NCBI GenBank assembly: GCA_025506515.1
Contig: CM046457.1
Coordinates: 36,590,231 to 36,654,230, forward strand
DNA length: 64,000 bases
Direction of reading: 5' to 3'
From: Flaveria trinervia
Lineage: Eukaryota > Streptophyta > Magnoliopsida > Asterales > Asteraceae
The translations under genes were made by a program, and so were the position numbers. The notes below the pieces were generated by a model, which saw only the letters and a list, made by a program, of their open reading frames with translations, was not told where the DNA came from and did not search any database. The first letter of the stretch is position 1. Each line of letters starts with the position of its first letter. Below, piece by piece: positions 23,721-34,900 of this stretch.

Positions 23721-26538
23721 AGTTTAGGTTAGGAACCTAAGCTTTGACTGTCTTGGGTTTCCCAGAGGCATCACACATCATAAACTCCACCCATTGACCC
23801 ATAGAAGGTGAGGGTAGTTCAGGTTCCTTCTTGTCCTCAGTATTAGACACGTAGGTGGTTTTCTTTCCATAAGCCAGATTTGTGTAATGCCTGTTTATGA
23901 TAAACAGGCGTCTGGCTTACAGGTTGGACTTTAGGTTCACTAGCTCTTCTAGGTGGAGTTAAAGAACTCCGCTTAGAAGACCTAGGTTTAAAGTCCAGAA
24001 GATCAATCTTCTTCCTAGGTGTCTATTAGAAATGACAGTAGGAAGCAATGTGTCCACATTGTCCACAGTTGTAGCATGACCTGCTATCAACTTTATGAGT
24101 AGACTTTCTTTGTGGAGAAGTGCGTCACACTCTAGTACATCAATCACTTTAGTTTTTGACTCTTGGATGTTTGATGTTTTCTCTGGTGTAACAAAATTTA
24201 CTGATTTAACCTGTTTTACTTTTTGGTTAACTGGTTTTTGACTTGAAGCATGTGAAAAAGTAACATTTGAAGTCCTTTTAGGTTCTGATTTGACTCTATC
24301 TGACACTGACTTTAAATAATTTTTTCAAATTCATTTTCCAGGTTAACACAAGGCAATTTACCCTTTGCCTTTGAAGTGGAGTTCTTTTGTTTCTCACCAG
24401 ATTCAGTAGATGAACATGAGGTGTCTGGATCAGTAACAAGAGGAGTGGTCACCACATGATCCTTGATGGGTTATTATTTACTGGTCTAGACTTAGTGTTC
24501 ATCAAGGTCTCAGGTGGTGGTGGAACCACTTTGTAGCCTAATCCCTCCTCGTTATTCCTTTCTCTTACTAAGTGTTGGACTATATGTGAAGAGCTAGTCC
24601 AACTATGCAGTTTCTGTTTTAATGAATTAACTTCGACTTCTAGAACTGCCTTTTGTTTCTTAGTGTCTTCTAGGGAGTTAAGATAGTACCTAATGTCATT
24701 TTCTTGGTTAAAAGCCACTACTTCGGTTTCCCTAAGTTGTTTAGTCAATAGGTCTATCTTTTCTTTATAACAATGCTCATTTTGTTTTAGTACTCTATTT
24801 GCCTCAGTGCACAGACGTAAATCTTTTACTAAGTTATCATTATGATCTAATAACCTAGCAAATTTTTCATCTATGCTATTCCTAAACGTGTCACAATCAG
24901 AACAAGCATGGTTATTAAAAATTTGGTCAGTGGTACTTACCTGAGTTGGTTCAGAAGAGTTAGCCATCAGTGCAGCATCAGATGATTCCGGTTCTGGTGA
25001 TTCTGGCTTTTCTGTCTCTCATGTGGAAACTTCCTCATTTGGCTTGTAACTGACCTCGGCTGCAGTTGTTTCTTCACTATGTGACATTGCAATCTCAACT
25101 GCTATATCACCTTCACTCGCAGAATCATCGTCAATATCCTCAACACTGGCAATGTTAGATTCTCCTGGTGAGACAAACCTGAAACTCCAATCCTGTCCTT
25201 CATCGTCATGAGCAGTTAGTTCTTTTGGATCCTTGTTTGATGAAGTAGAACTAGAGGGTTGCTTGTCCTGACGAGTAAAGGATGAGAACGGTTCCCATTC
25301 CCCGTCTTCTTTCGCTTAACACATTCTCGTTTGAAGTGCCCCTTCTCACCACAGTTAAAGCAGGTCACTTTTCTCTTGTCGAAGCCAAAGGTGGTGTCCT
25401 TAGTAGCAACCAAGTTCTGTCCAGTCTTTTTCACAAACTTCTTCGCCCTCCGGACAGCACTTGCTAAGGCCCACATTATATCCATTCTTTCAAGCTCCAT
25501 CTCATCCACCTGCTCGTAGTCCTCATCTGCCAGATGGCAGTTTCCAATCTTCCCTGCAACAAGTCCATCATACGAATGAACCACTATTGCTAAAAGATCC
25601 ATATGCTCTCGAGCTACTTCCACGGTCACATTACCGAGGTTCTCGATCTTTAGTTTGGTAGCGTTTGCTTCTGATCCAATATGATGGTACATGATGACCC
25701 AGACGTGTCTGATCCAGAAGGAGAAGCATGTGAGGGACCTGACGAGCTAGACACAAAAGCAGTCTGGAGGGGTGCTCCAGATGTCTTAGCCTGAGGCGTG
25801 GCGTTGTATAAAGCTGGATTTTGTGTGTACGAAGACTTCTGAGCTCTATACTTCATCCTTAGTGCTTCTTCTTGCAACTTAAGAATGAAGTCATTTATAT
25901 CCAGCTTTACAAGGATTCCATTCTGTCTCAGGTTAGACACGAATGTAGCCCACTTATCAGGCAACCCGTCTGCAAAGTTGCTTACTTTCTCTTCCATGGT
26001 AGTAGCCACTCCATGTGTATGCAATTCGCTCATCAAGTGGTAGAATCTGTCTATGACTTCGTCCAAACTGTCATTACCAATTGATGAGAAGTTATCGAAT
26101 TCCTTCTTTAACTCCTTTGCCTTGATTGCCTTCAATGATGCATTACCATCATATATCTTCTCTAGCGCATCCCACAGTTTCTTGGACTGCTTGTTCTCTG
26201 AATACTGGTGGAATATGTCTTTGGGGATAGACTGAGTGATCAATGCATAAACTCTTTTCTCTGCATTGTACTTTACTTTCTGTGCGTCTGTCATCCCGCT
26301 TAATGTTAGTTTAACTCCATCAGCTCCCACTGGTGTACTATAACCTATCTCAATGGCTTCCCATAGATTAGGATCTACTCCATTAAGGTAGATCTCAAAA
26401 TGTTGTTCCAGTGGGGAAACTCATCTAAAGTCAAAAGCTTTGGTGGTTTATTGTGATTCCCCACCTCACTCTCAAGCAACAACAGGTTCTGTATCCTTGA
26501 GTCCTTCCCAGCAGTAAGGCTGACATCTGATCTTCCAT
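23721..26538 (-). pseudogene. gag of element D, broken
   Basis: Starts at the ATG at 26538 (MEDQMSALLLG), chosen as the first ATG after the leader. The first 70 codons are disturbed by frameshifts. The UBN2-like capsid domain (25650-26330) shows LWDALEKIYDG and LPDKWATFVSNLR. The first CCHC knuckle CFNCGEKGHFKREC is at 25321-25362, followed by an acidic/Ser-rich region, a coiled coil (24449-24967, many Leu/Glu/Lys heptads) and a GYKVVPPPPE motif. The second CCHC knuckle CYNCGQCGHIASYC is at 24035-24076. The tail leads to protease at about 23720. Two knuckles separated by a coiled coil match the family 1 Gag layout. Confidence 0.82.
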
Positions 26539-26569
26539 GACGAATAAACTTATAATCTAATCAAACAAA

Positions 26570-26784
26570 CTTTCACTAATGCGACTGAAGGATGTGAATG
26601 AGCTAATCGTGCGTATAAGCTCTGCGATTGGTTCAATCGTGCGAATGAACTGGGCGATTGGTTCAGTCGTGCGAATGAATCTGGTGCGTATGAGCTATGC
26701 GAACGAACGGTTCAGTCGGCCGAATGAGGGTGCAACTAGGTCCAATCGTGCGTATGAGCAATGCGAATGGAGTCCAGTCGTACG
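26570..26784. repeat. Palindromic repeats in D leader
   Basis: Array of TTCAATCGTGCGAATGA / TTCAGTCGTGCG-type units between the gag start and the solo LTR. The same units lie in the LTR U3 and in the pol-ORF3 spacer. Confidence 0.72.
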
Positions 26785-27905
26785 TGTAGGATTCCATGTG
26801 CCCAAAACACTTAGAATATTGATGTGGTTAGTACGTTATGATCCAAGTCGGGTTATACCCAATAACAAGCTTAGCAAACACCAAATAATATTTATTGATG
26901 ATATGATCATGCAATAAAATATTAACACCAATTTAGAAAATGGGTTTTCTAAACAAGTTGCATATGACATGGAACAATTTATTAGGATATTTTGTTCAAT
27001 GATATTATTTGTAATGTTATTTATATTAGTTAGATGACATTACAATTAATAATGGCTATATATGTTATACAATTAATTGGTTAGTTGTATACATTTTCTA
27101 AGAGGACCAAATTATAAGACCCACAACTTGTGTATTGTGTTAAAAAAAAAAGGGGGAACCCTTTTTCAAATGAGATTTTCGGCCCCCTCCCCTTGTTCTA
27201 TTGGACCACTTATCTTGAAAAGACTAAACACAATTAAGGGGTCTTGAAAGAAGTTGTTCCAGCCATTATCATTTCAATTGACATGCAACAAAGAAAATCT
27301 CTCTTTTGCTCTCCTCTTGTTCACGGAAATAAGCAGCAGAAGATTGTTTTTTGAGCTTCATCTTGGTGTATCTCTACCTAGCAAGAGTGGTGTTTGTACA
27401 AGGCTTGGGGTATAAACACTTGAGGGTTCCTTTCTTGGAACTTTGGGGTCGATTCTATCTTCTAACATCATCAAAGTTGCTGCTCAAACTCACGGTTTTG
27501 GAAGCCTCAATTTGGCAGCTTACATTTGGTGTTTTGGAGTCCAAATCCAAGCAAGTGCGAAGGTAACTCAAAGCTTTGTGGGAGTCGACGTTGGAGGAAG
27601 TCCAACTTGGAAGCTTTGGCAACATTTCAGCCTTCAAACTCCTTTCATTCATCAACATCTAACTGCTGGAGGAGGTAGTTTTTGGCAGCCCTTTGAGGTT
27701 GCCATATTGTGTTATTATATGTACACATAGCTTGTCTATTCACATAAGAATGATCCTCATGATTTGGGTTTGTTTTTCATAACAATGAACATATAGAAGA
27801 TAAGATTTTCAGCTTTAAAATCGTTTTAAAAAGCCATATATCCGCTGCGTTTTTCAGAATGTTTAAAAGTTTAAACATGGATTTTGTGTTCTAGCAAACC
27901 CGTCA
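26785..27905 (+). mobile_element. Solo LTR of family 4, plus orientation
   Basis: 1,121 bp from TGTAGGATTCC to AAACCCGTCA, flanked by the exact duplication GTACG (26780-26784 and 27906-27910). It matches, in reverse complement, the 3' LTR of element I (60941-62113). The plus-strand TATA motif TATAAACA is at 27411-27418. There is no internal region, so it is the product of LTR-LTR recombination. The small open frames inside it (27351-27730) are the non-coding leader part of the LTR. Confidence 0.9.
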
Positions 27906-28545
27906 GTACGAATGAGTCACCCGTGCGACTCAAGCTGCTGTTTTGCGAAAATTTCTAGGTTTGACGGGTTTCAGTCGTAAAAATTCGAAATTTCACAAAT
28001 TCTATCTTCTAACATCATCAAAGTTGCTGCTCAAACTCACGGTTTTGGAAGCCTCAATTGGCAGCTTACATTTGGTGTTTTGGAGTCCAAATCCAAGCAA
28101 GTGCGAAGGTAACTCAAAGCTTTGTGGGAGTCGACGTTGGAGGAAGTCCAACTTGGAAGCTTTGGCAACATTTCAGCCTTCAAACTCCTTTCATTCATCA
28201 ACATCTAACTGCTGGAAGGAGGTAGTTTTTGGCAGCCCTTTGAGGTTGCCATATTGTGTTATTATATGTACACATAGCTTGTCTATTCACATAAGAATGA
28301 TCCTCATGATTTGGGTTTGTTTTTCATAACAAATGAACATATAGAAGATAAGATTTTCAGCTTTAAAATCGTTTTAAAAAGCCATATATCCGCTGCGTTT
28401 TTCAGAATGTTTAAAAGTTTAAACATGGATTTTGTGTTCTAGCAAACCCGTCAGTACGAATGAGTCACCCGTGCGACTCAAGCTGCTGTTTTGCGAAAAT
28501 TTCTAGGTTTGACGGTTTCAGCCGTAAAAATTCGAAATTTCACAA
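27453..28545. repeat. 547-bp tandem duplication across the solo LTR boundary
   Basis: 27453-27999 is repeated at 28000-28545 with only a few differences. The unit contains the last 450 bp of the solo LTR, the GTACG target duplication and about 95 bp of D leader. It therefore arose after the solo LTR insertion. Confidence 0.88.
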
Positions 28546-28707
28546 GTTCTAATCGCCTAAGTCCGTAGAAACCAAACGTCGATGAGCAGGGAACTTCCAA
28601 GATCACTTTTGATGCCAAAGATTGCGTTTTTAGTGTAAAAACACAAACTTTTCTGCAATCTTGATTGAATTAACATGTAATCAAGAGCCAAAAGCTCTGA
28701 TACCACT
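28546..28707 (-). other. 5' leader and primer binding site of element D
   Basis: The leader ends with minus-strand TGGTATCAGAGC at 28694-28705. Complementarity to tRNA-iMet continues a few bases further than in family 1 (TTTTGG). The 5' LTR starts at 28708. Confidence 0.85.
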
Positions 28708-29418
28708 TGTTAGGACCTGGTATTTGACGGAAATACCTAGAGATCACGTGTAACCCAGATCAAATAGTGCGGAATCCTATTTGATTGGCGATCCAATGAG
28801 TGAGAACACACGAAGAATCAATCAAGGATTGAAACTAACGTTAAAAGTCGATAAGGAATCGATCTAATGTGTTCTATGAACTTGGAGAATGATTTGGAAG
28901 GTTTCTGGACGGCTATGGTTCGTCTGAAATCGTACTTGATCGAGTGCTCCTGTTTTTCACGAATTGAGTTGTATTTATAGGTTGGCACTATTCAATCGTG
29001 CGACTGAACCATTAGTTTGGTTCAGTCGTGCGATTGAACCATGCGGTTGGTTCATTCGTGCGACTGAGTGTTCAGTCGTGCGACTGAGCCAATCTTATGT
29101 TACAGTCATACGACTGATCCAGTCTCCTTGTTCAATCGTGCGACTGAGTCAATCGTGTGAAGTTCTTCATGTGTATGGTTCATTCGCATGAGCCATTCGC
29201 ATGGAAACTTCAGTAAGTTAAGTTTGAATGTTTTAGTTAATTAATATAATATTATATGTAATCATTCAAGTAATCATAAACCCAATCAATTCGGTCACGC
29301 CTCATTAATGAACTATTAAACATTATAACCAACAGACTATCAATATCAGTTCATTAATCATACCAAACAAGATCTATTACATCACATATCACGATCTAGG
29401 GACATACATGTATCAACA
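28708..29418 (-). repeat. Element D 5' LTR
   Basis: 711 bp from TGTTAGGACCTGG to GTATCAACA on the plus strand. It is homologous to the split LTR of element H (50311-50444 plus 59673-60257, 719 bp). In transcription sense U3 runs from 29418 to about 28985, then TATA, R and U5. Confidence 0.9.
28971..29205 (-). promoter_or_regulatory. D LTR promoter: TATA box and upstream palindromes
   Basis: Minus-strand CTATAAATAC at 28971-28980, with eight or so TTCAGTCGTGCGACTGA-like palindromes directly upstream (28985-29205). Palindromic repeats upstream of the LTR TATA box are a reported Sirevirus trait. Element H has the same arrangement (TATA 59788-59797, repeats to about 60020). Confidence 0.7.
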
Positions 29419-30200
29419 GGATATTTCATTCAAATACTTTCGTGGTGGCTGAATGTCACACGTTACAATTAGGTCAACGTTCCTTATATAAGGAATGTGA
29501 TGTCTGCTGATGTCACTTGATAGTGACATCTAAGAGAATTATACAAACAACTAAAACTATGCAAACTACTGAGAATGTTCTCGACAACCGATCACATCTC
29601 AGAGAATGTTCTCAACAACCGATCACATCTCAGAGAATGCTAAGTAAAAGAACATAAAACTACTGAACTAAAACTACTGAAACTATAAACTACTGAAAAA
29701 GTAAATTACAAGTACTGGAAAGGAAAACCATCACAACTACTGAAGTTAATAACTTCAGCTGTTCTGACAACTACTGAAGTTAATAACTTCAGCTGTTGTG
29801 ACAACTACTGATCACTCTGGTCTTCAGTCTTTGTTCTTCAGACTTTTACTTTAGACGTTGTCTTCAGCTGATAGCTTCAGAATTTGTCTTCAGTACTTCA
29901 CTTTCAGACTTTGTATTCAGTACTTTACTTTCAGACTTTGTCTTCAGTAGAAATCTTCAGATCTTGTCTTCAGACGTTGTCTTCAGACTTTGTATTCAGA
30001 CTTTGTCTTCAGACTTTGTCTTCAGACTTTGTCTTCAGACTTTGTCTTCAGACTTTGTCTTCAGACTTTGTCTTCAGACTTTGTCTTCAGACCTTGTAAT
30101 CAGCTGATGTCTTTAGCTGTTATGATCTTCTTCAGTAGTTGTAATGTCTGTGGGACTTAGAGGTTTTCTGATCAGGCTCATTGGTTTTTTTGGTCCAACA
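29419..30200 (-). repeat. Element A 5' LTR, second part
   Basis: Continues the LTR broken at 14176, resuming at the position equivalent to about 917 of the 3' LTR. It includes TATA (29483-29492), a 31-bp tandem duplication (about 29572-29635), a duplicated hairpin unit with gaagttaataacttcag (about 29735-29800) and an expanded 13-bp array. It ends GGTCCAACA, followed by the target duplication CTCCT. Confidence 0.9.
29968..30097. repeat. 13-bp tandem array in U3 of A (10 units)
   Basis: Ten units of CTTCAGACTTTGT with minor changes. The partner LTR at 776 has only about three units at the same place (about 1398-1440). The plus-strand open frame here is a translation of the array, not a gene. 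Confidence 0.88.
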
Positions 30201-30579
30201 CTCCTTGGGTTCATTTACATGTTGATGTAATGCATCAATTACTTCATTGTTGCTTTGTACATCTTCTCTTAATATAGTTAGTCTAGCTCTATGTTCATTC
30301 AGCAACTTTTCTTTTTCATTTACCATTGCCTTCAATTCCTTTATTCATGCCAACCTATTGTTTGATTTGATGATCAACTTGTTGTACTCAGCCACCAAGT
30401 GACTTTTGTTGATATGGATGTCCTCCTCACTAAGATCATCTTCATGATATGTTATGACATCAACATAGTTTGTTTCTTCTTCACCTTCTTGATGTTCAAC
30501 ATAATGAAGTGGGTCCCACTTTCCTTGTTACTCTTCAAGTACAATTTGATAACTTGATTGCCCATCGATTACCAATCTA
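30201..30579 (-). pseudogene. Gag-like coiled-coil fragment (upstream half), split by element A
   Basis: The minus-strand frame shows acidic then helical sequence: EEETNYVDVITYHEDDLSEED, then HLVAEYNKLIIKSNNRLA, ELKAMVNEKEKLLNEHRARL and EVIDALHQHVNEP, with internal stops. Composition and heptad pattern resemble the coiled-coil part of Sirevirus-like Gag, but no knuckle or capsid domain survives. The frame runs into the target site of A at 30201 and resumes at 770. The right end at 30579 abuts a possible LTR of element E. Confidence 0.45.
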
Positions 30580-30943
30580 TGAAAATAGATTATACTTTTA
30601 AAAGGTTAACATATCCGTAGTTTACCAATTCAACGGATAGTCATATTTTACTTGGTTACGTTTCGCATTGTAGCTTCTGCTAATGCTAAAGACGCACTGT
30701 AGCTTCTGCTGATGCTGAAGACAACGTTTAAAACTTCTTTGGTTGTATGGTTTTAATCAACTCATAGAACCAATTATTGCTATTGGACCCAATTGACATT
30801 GTTTTCATGACAATTTGTGCACAAAGTTTTATACTTTGAAAAACTTCATGTATGTTGTAGCCAAGTTAGTGCTCAAGCTCTAGTTACTTCATTTAAATTT
30901 CGATAACTTCTGAATTTAGATTTTATGTTTCATGTATTAACTA
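30580..30943 (-). repeat. Putative 3' LTR of element E
   Basis: Bounded on the right by the polypurine tract and on the left by a TG at the end of the Gag-like fragment. In transcription sense it would start TAGTTAATACATG (an inserted A after T) and end TCTATTTTCA. No second copy is in the window to confirm it. It includes a duplicated tgtagcttctgctAATGCT(A/G)AAGAC segment (about 30670-30722). Confidence 0.4.
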
Positions 30944-31966
30944 CTCCCCCAAAATTTGTAATTATTTAAAAAGTGTTGCATTCATCATAAATTTATGAAG
31001 TACATAGCATAAAAGGCATATGACTGTCCAAAGAGTACACACAATAAATAAACTAAAAAATTGTATTATATTCATGTATATGCATATAAACACATATATT
31101 GGGATCATACTATGACATTAAACTTCTTCCTGATTGAGTTAATTGTTGAAATGTTACCTGATTCCGGTCTTTATTGCAAGTATGTTTCTCCACTTAAATC
31201 CAAGCAAGAGTATGAAATCAACTAGACATGCCATTTGTCATGTTTTCAAGTTTATTCGGATAAACTGTTATGGGATCCACATTCAATTCACATTAGAGTT
31301 TGTTCTTTGTTTGTGAGTCGATTCATCACTTTACACACTTACAAACTATGTACATTAAGTTATGAATTCTATCTTGAGACATATGAGTTGTCTCATAAAT
31401 TCTTTGCTACAAATGCTCTTATGTTAATATACAGTTGATCATAATGGGTTCTTTTGAGAGCTTGGATATGATCATCATCAGGTGACGAGGTCTTTACTTA
31501 CGTAAAACAAGTTGCATTTAACCTAGGTGTTTGTTTACACAAAACAGAGGGATGATGAGGATCATGATCTTTTCTCCAGTTGAATACATATGTACCTCAG
31601 AGTGTTCATAAACCCATGTCTTTGTTTACACAAAACAGAGGGAATATGATTTGCAAAAATAGAAGTTATAAAGTGTTGTACATAGTGTGCTTAGGTGAAT
31701 GAAATGATCACACCAGGATAAGACTTACTTGCTTGATCCTTAAAATTAAGTTTCTCACAAACAGTCACCTTTTCTTAATGTTAAGCATGCTCTTAGTATA
31801 ATCTACATGCAAGTTGAATTTATTTATAATCAAGGAACTTCTCATCAATTTTTAAAGAAATTTAAGAACTCAGGAAGCAAGGAAAGGCACAGTGTACTAT
31901 CATTTCTGAAACATATGTCATGTAAGAATAGAAGGATAGATACATGTTTTTCTTTGTTAATGATGA
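30944..31966 (-). other. Polypurine tract and 3' non-coding region of element E
   Basis: Minus-strand TTTTGGGGGAG at 30944-30954, then about 1 kb without coding content up to the pol stop. It contains two copies of tttgtttacacaaaacagaggg (about 31529 and 31621). No ORF3 is recognisable, unlike A-D. Confidence 0.55.
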
Positions 31967-34900
31967 TTAATCCAAGTTACTCATGCCCGAAGACTCAAAT
32001 AGAAAATTAAATCCAACTGAATCAAAGGCCTTAGTGAATAGATCAGCAAGCTAATTGTTGTATCCATTTTAGTTAACTTGATTAAACCTTTTTCTGAGCA
32101 ATCTCTCAGAAAATGATATCAATATGCTTTGTTTTACTATGTTGAACTGGATTATTAGTGATAAACATAGCAGTTGAATTGTCAATATAGTTTTGAGTTT
32201 GAAGGAAATTGTAATCGTAACCAAATAATTGGTTTTGCAACAAAAGGACTTGAGAGCAACCATCTGACGTAGCTATGTACTCAGCCTCAGTTGTGGAAAC
32301 AAAGTCATCTGTTTGCTTTTTGACTACCATGAAACAAGTCCTAGTCCTAAAAATTAACATCCCCTTGTTGTGGATTTTCTATTACTGTTTCATACTACAT
32401 AGTCACTTTTTCATAAGAGTAGAGAGAGAAATCTCCATGTTTTGGATACCATAGACCAAAGGCTAGTTTCCCTTTGAGATATCTAAAAATCATTTTCACA
32501 ACATTTAGATGGGACTCCTTTGGATCTGATTGGTACCTAGCATAAACACATATAGAAAACATTATGTCAGGTCCGTTGGCAGTTAAGTACATAAGAGATC
32601 CTATCATTGATCTATATAATTTTTCATCAAAATTTTTTTTTGTAGGAAGAGCTACGATTTTGTCAATTGTTGAAGCAGGTGTTTTGCATGAAGATGTATA
32701 AGCAAGATTGTATTTCTTTAATATTTGATGAATATACTTCTCTTGATTAATTAATATTCCATTTGTTATTTAATGAACTTGTAGTCCAAGATATAAAGTT
32801 AATTCTCTCATTGAGCTCATTTGAAACTGAGATTTCATCAACTCTTCAAAGCTTTCGCACAGTCTCTTGTTTGTTGATCCAAATATAATGTCATGTACAT
32901 ATATTTGATCAATTAAGAAGTCTTGATGTTCATGTATGAAAACGAGAGTCTGATCAATAGTTCCCCTTTTGTATCAATGCTTGAGCAAGAAAGATGATAA
33001 TGTTCAATACCACTTTCTTGGTGAATGATGAAAACCATATAAAGGTTTGTCAAGCTTGTATAGTCTATGTGGTTAATTAGGATCTTCAAAACCTGAAGGT
33101 TGAGCTACATAGACTTCTTCATCAATTTTCCCAAATAAAAAGAAACACTTCACATCCATTTGATAAATTGTGAACTTATTATATGAAGCATAGGCTAGGA
33201 GTACTCTGATGCCTTTAATTCTTGCAACCGGTGCAAAATTTTCATCATAGTCAATCCCTTCATCTTGAGTATAACCTTGTGCAATCAGCCTTACTTTTTC
33301 TCTCAAAATTATACCTCTGTCATGTAGTTATTTTTTAAAAGCCACCTTGTGCCAATTGGATGTTGACCTTCAAGTAGACTAACTCGATTCCAAACTTTCT
33401 GCTTTCTAAATTACTCAAGCTCTTCCTACATAGCTTCAACCAGTTATCATCTTTTAGTACAGTTGTGATGTTTGGAGGAACAACTTGTGAAAATAAAAGA
33501 AGTGTACAAAAAGATGTTTGCAGCCTCCCTTTGGCTTCTTGTGGCCCTTTTCATTGAGGTGTCTAGTTATGTTATTTAGTGGATGAGTCTTAGGAATTCT
33601 TGTTATTGAAATATAATCAAGTGGAGTAGATAATTCCAGGTTTGTCATTTTCATTGATGCAGAAGGATGCAGCTGAGATGATGAATTTAGGAAGTAATCA
33701 AATTGATCACCATGTTTATCATTCAAAGTTGAATGATTTTCCTCATGAGTTTGTACATCCGCTGCATTCTAAAAATCTTTTACACAAACTTCTACGGATG
33801 TAGTTTGTGCTTCTATAGGAGTTACATCAACATCTATGGATGGTATTTGTTAACTTGCTGGCATCAACATCTCTGTCGAATGCAATGGATCATCTCCAAT
33901 GTGTCGAATATCTATAAATGTGAATGGAACATCTGCTCATGCAATATTTACATATCTGGATGTAGGACACTCATCTATAGATGCAGTGTTAGCAGCTACT
34001 GTAGAAGTGTTTGCATCCGAGGATGTAGGTCCATTTGGTTGTTCTTGTGCAACATTATTTTTATTAATTGTTGTTTCTTGTTTCATGATAGTTGATGTTG
34101 GCCTTGAGCAAGATCAACTAGATTCCAGACCTTTTGTTTTATAAATTGTTGAACTTCTTCTTACATGGCTTCAATCTAACTATTATCTTTTAGTGAAACT
34201 GTAATGTTTGGAGGAACCACTTGTGAAAGAAAACAGGTGAAAAAACATATGTTTACAGGTACCCCTTGGCTTCTTGAAGTTCTTTCATTGAGATCTCCAA
34301 TGATGTTGTTTATTGGATTAGTCTTATGAATTCTTGTTGTTGGAATTGACACAACTAGAATAGAAGATTCCAAGTTAGTCATATCCATTGAAACAAATAT
34401 ATCCGCCTGAGTTGATTAATTTATGAAGTAATCAAATTGATCATCATTAGAAGTTGAATGCTTTTCATCTTGTACATCAGCTGCATTGTTAGTGCCATCC
34501 GTAGGAGTTATAGGAACATCTACGGATGTATTTCGTGCTTCTACAGGAGTTATAGGAACATCTACACTTTTATTTTGTTGACTTGCAGACAATGACTCTT
34601 TTGAATGCAATGGACCATCGTAGAACATCTACTGATGTGCATGGAACATTAGCTGATCTAGTATTCACATATCCAGATGTAGAACCCGCATCTGTGGATG
34701 ACAAGTCAGCAGGGGCTAATGAATTGTTTGCATCTGATGATGTAGATCCATTCGCTTGGTCTTGTGTTGCATTATTGACATCATTTGGTGTTCCTAGTTT
34801 CATGATACTTGAAGTTTGTATTCTTGGAGGATCAACCAATAATGAAACTTCATTTATCTTTGGAGGAACAAATGGATAGCATGTATCCTTAGTATGTGCA

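Larger units (their letters stand above)
14177..29418 (-). mobile_element. Element D: family 2 copia (Sirevirus-like), nested in A's 5' LTR
   Basis: A minus-strand copia with a complete 711-bp 5' LTR (28708-29418), primer site, leader, gag, pol, long spacer, ORF3, polypurine tract and a 187-bp remnant of the 3' LTR (14177-14363). Its family differs from A, B and C in LTR sequence (starting TGTTGATACATG in transcription sense) and in its repeats (palindromes around TCAGTCG). The outer 520 bp or so of its 3' LTR and the adjacent target sequence are deleted, so no target duplication remains. It carries a solo LTR of a third family in its leader. H (50311-60940) is a relative. Confidence 0.85.
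776..30200 (-). mobile_element. Element A: composite three-LTR copia (Sirevirus-like), hosting element D
   Basis: A minus-strand Ty1/copia element. It starts TGTTGGACC and ends CCTAACA in transcription sense. The outer LTRs (776-1541; 14085-14176 plus 29419-30200) share subfamily-specific sequence and are bordered by CTCCT. A third LTR (9258-10217) of a different subfamily lies in the middle, followed by a second, partial copy of integrase and protease. The simplest reading is that a related element inserted into the integrase of A, and recombination between the two pol or ORF3 regions then removed one 3' half. Element D later inserted into the 5' LTR. Order on the minus strand: LTR, gag, protease and integrase fragment, LTR, gag-less pol, ORF3, LTR. 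Confidence 0.85.

Noticed and set aside
27351..27730. Overlapping plus-strand frames in the solo LTR, with a similar frame in the LTR of element I (61220-61411)
   Set aside because: They lie just below the LTR TATA box in R-U5. Similarity reflects LTR homology, frames are not conserved, and the tandem copy breaks them.
28694..28705. Possible tRNA-Met gene signal
   Set aside because: Only the 12-base primer binding site is present; no cloverleaf or A/B boxes around it.
29884..30099. Plus-strand frame with a 13-residue repeat (LQTLSSDFVFRLC type)
   Set aside because: It is a translation of the 13-bp DNA array; 39 bp is three units, so the frame stays open by arithmetic.
29884..30200. A second target duplication or element boundary inside the A 5' LTR
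   Set aside because: No TG/CA ends or flanking repeats; the changes are explained by tandem repeat expansion.
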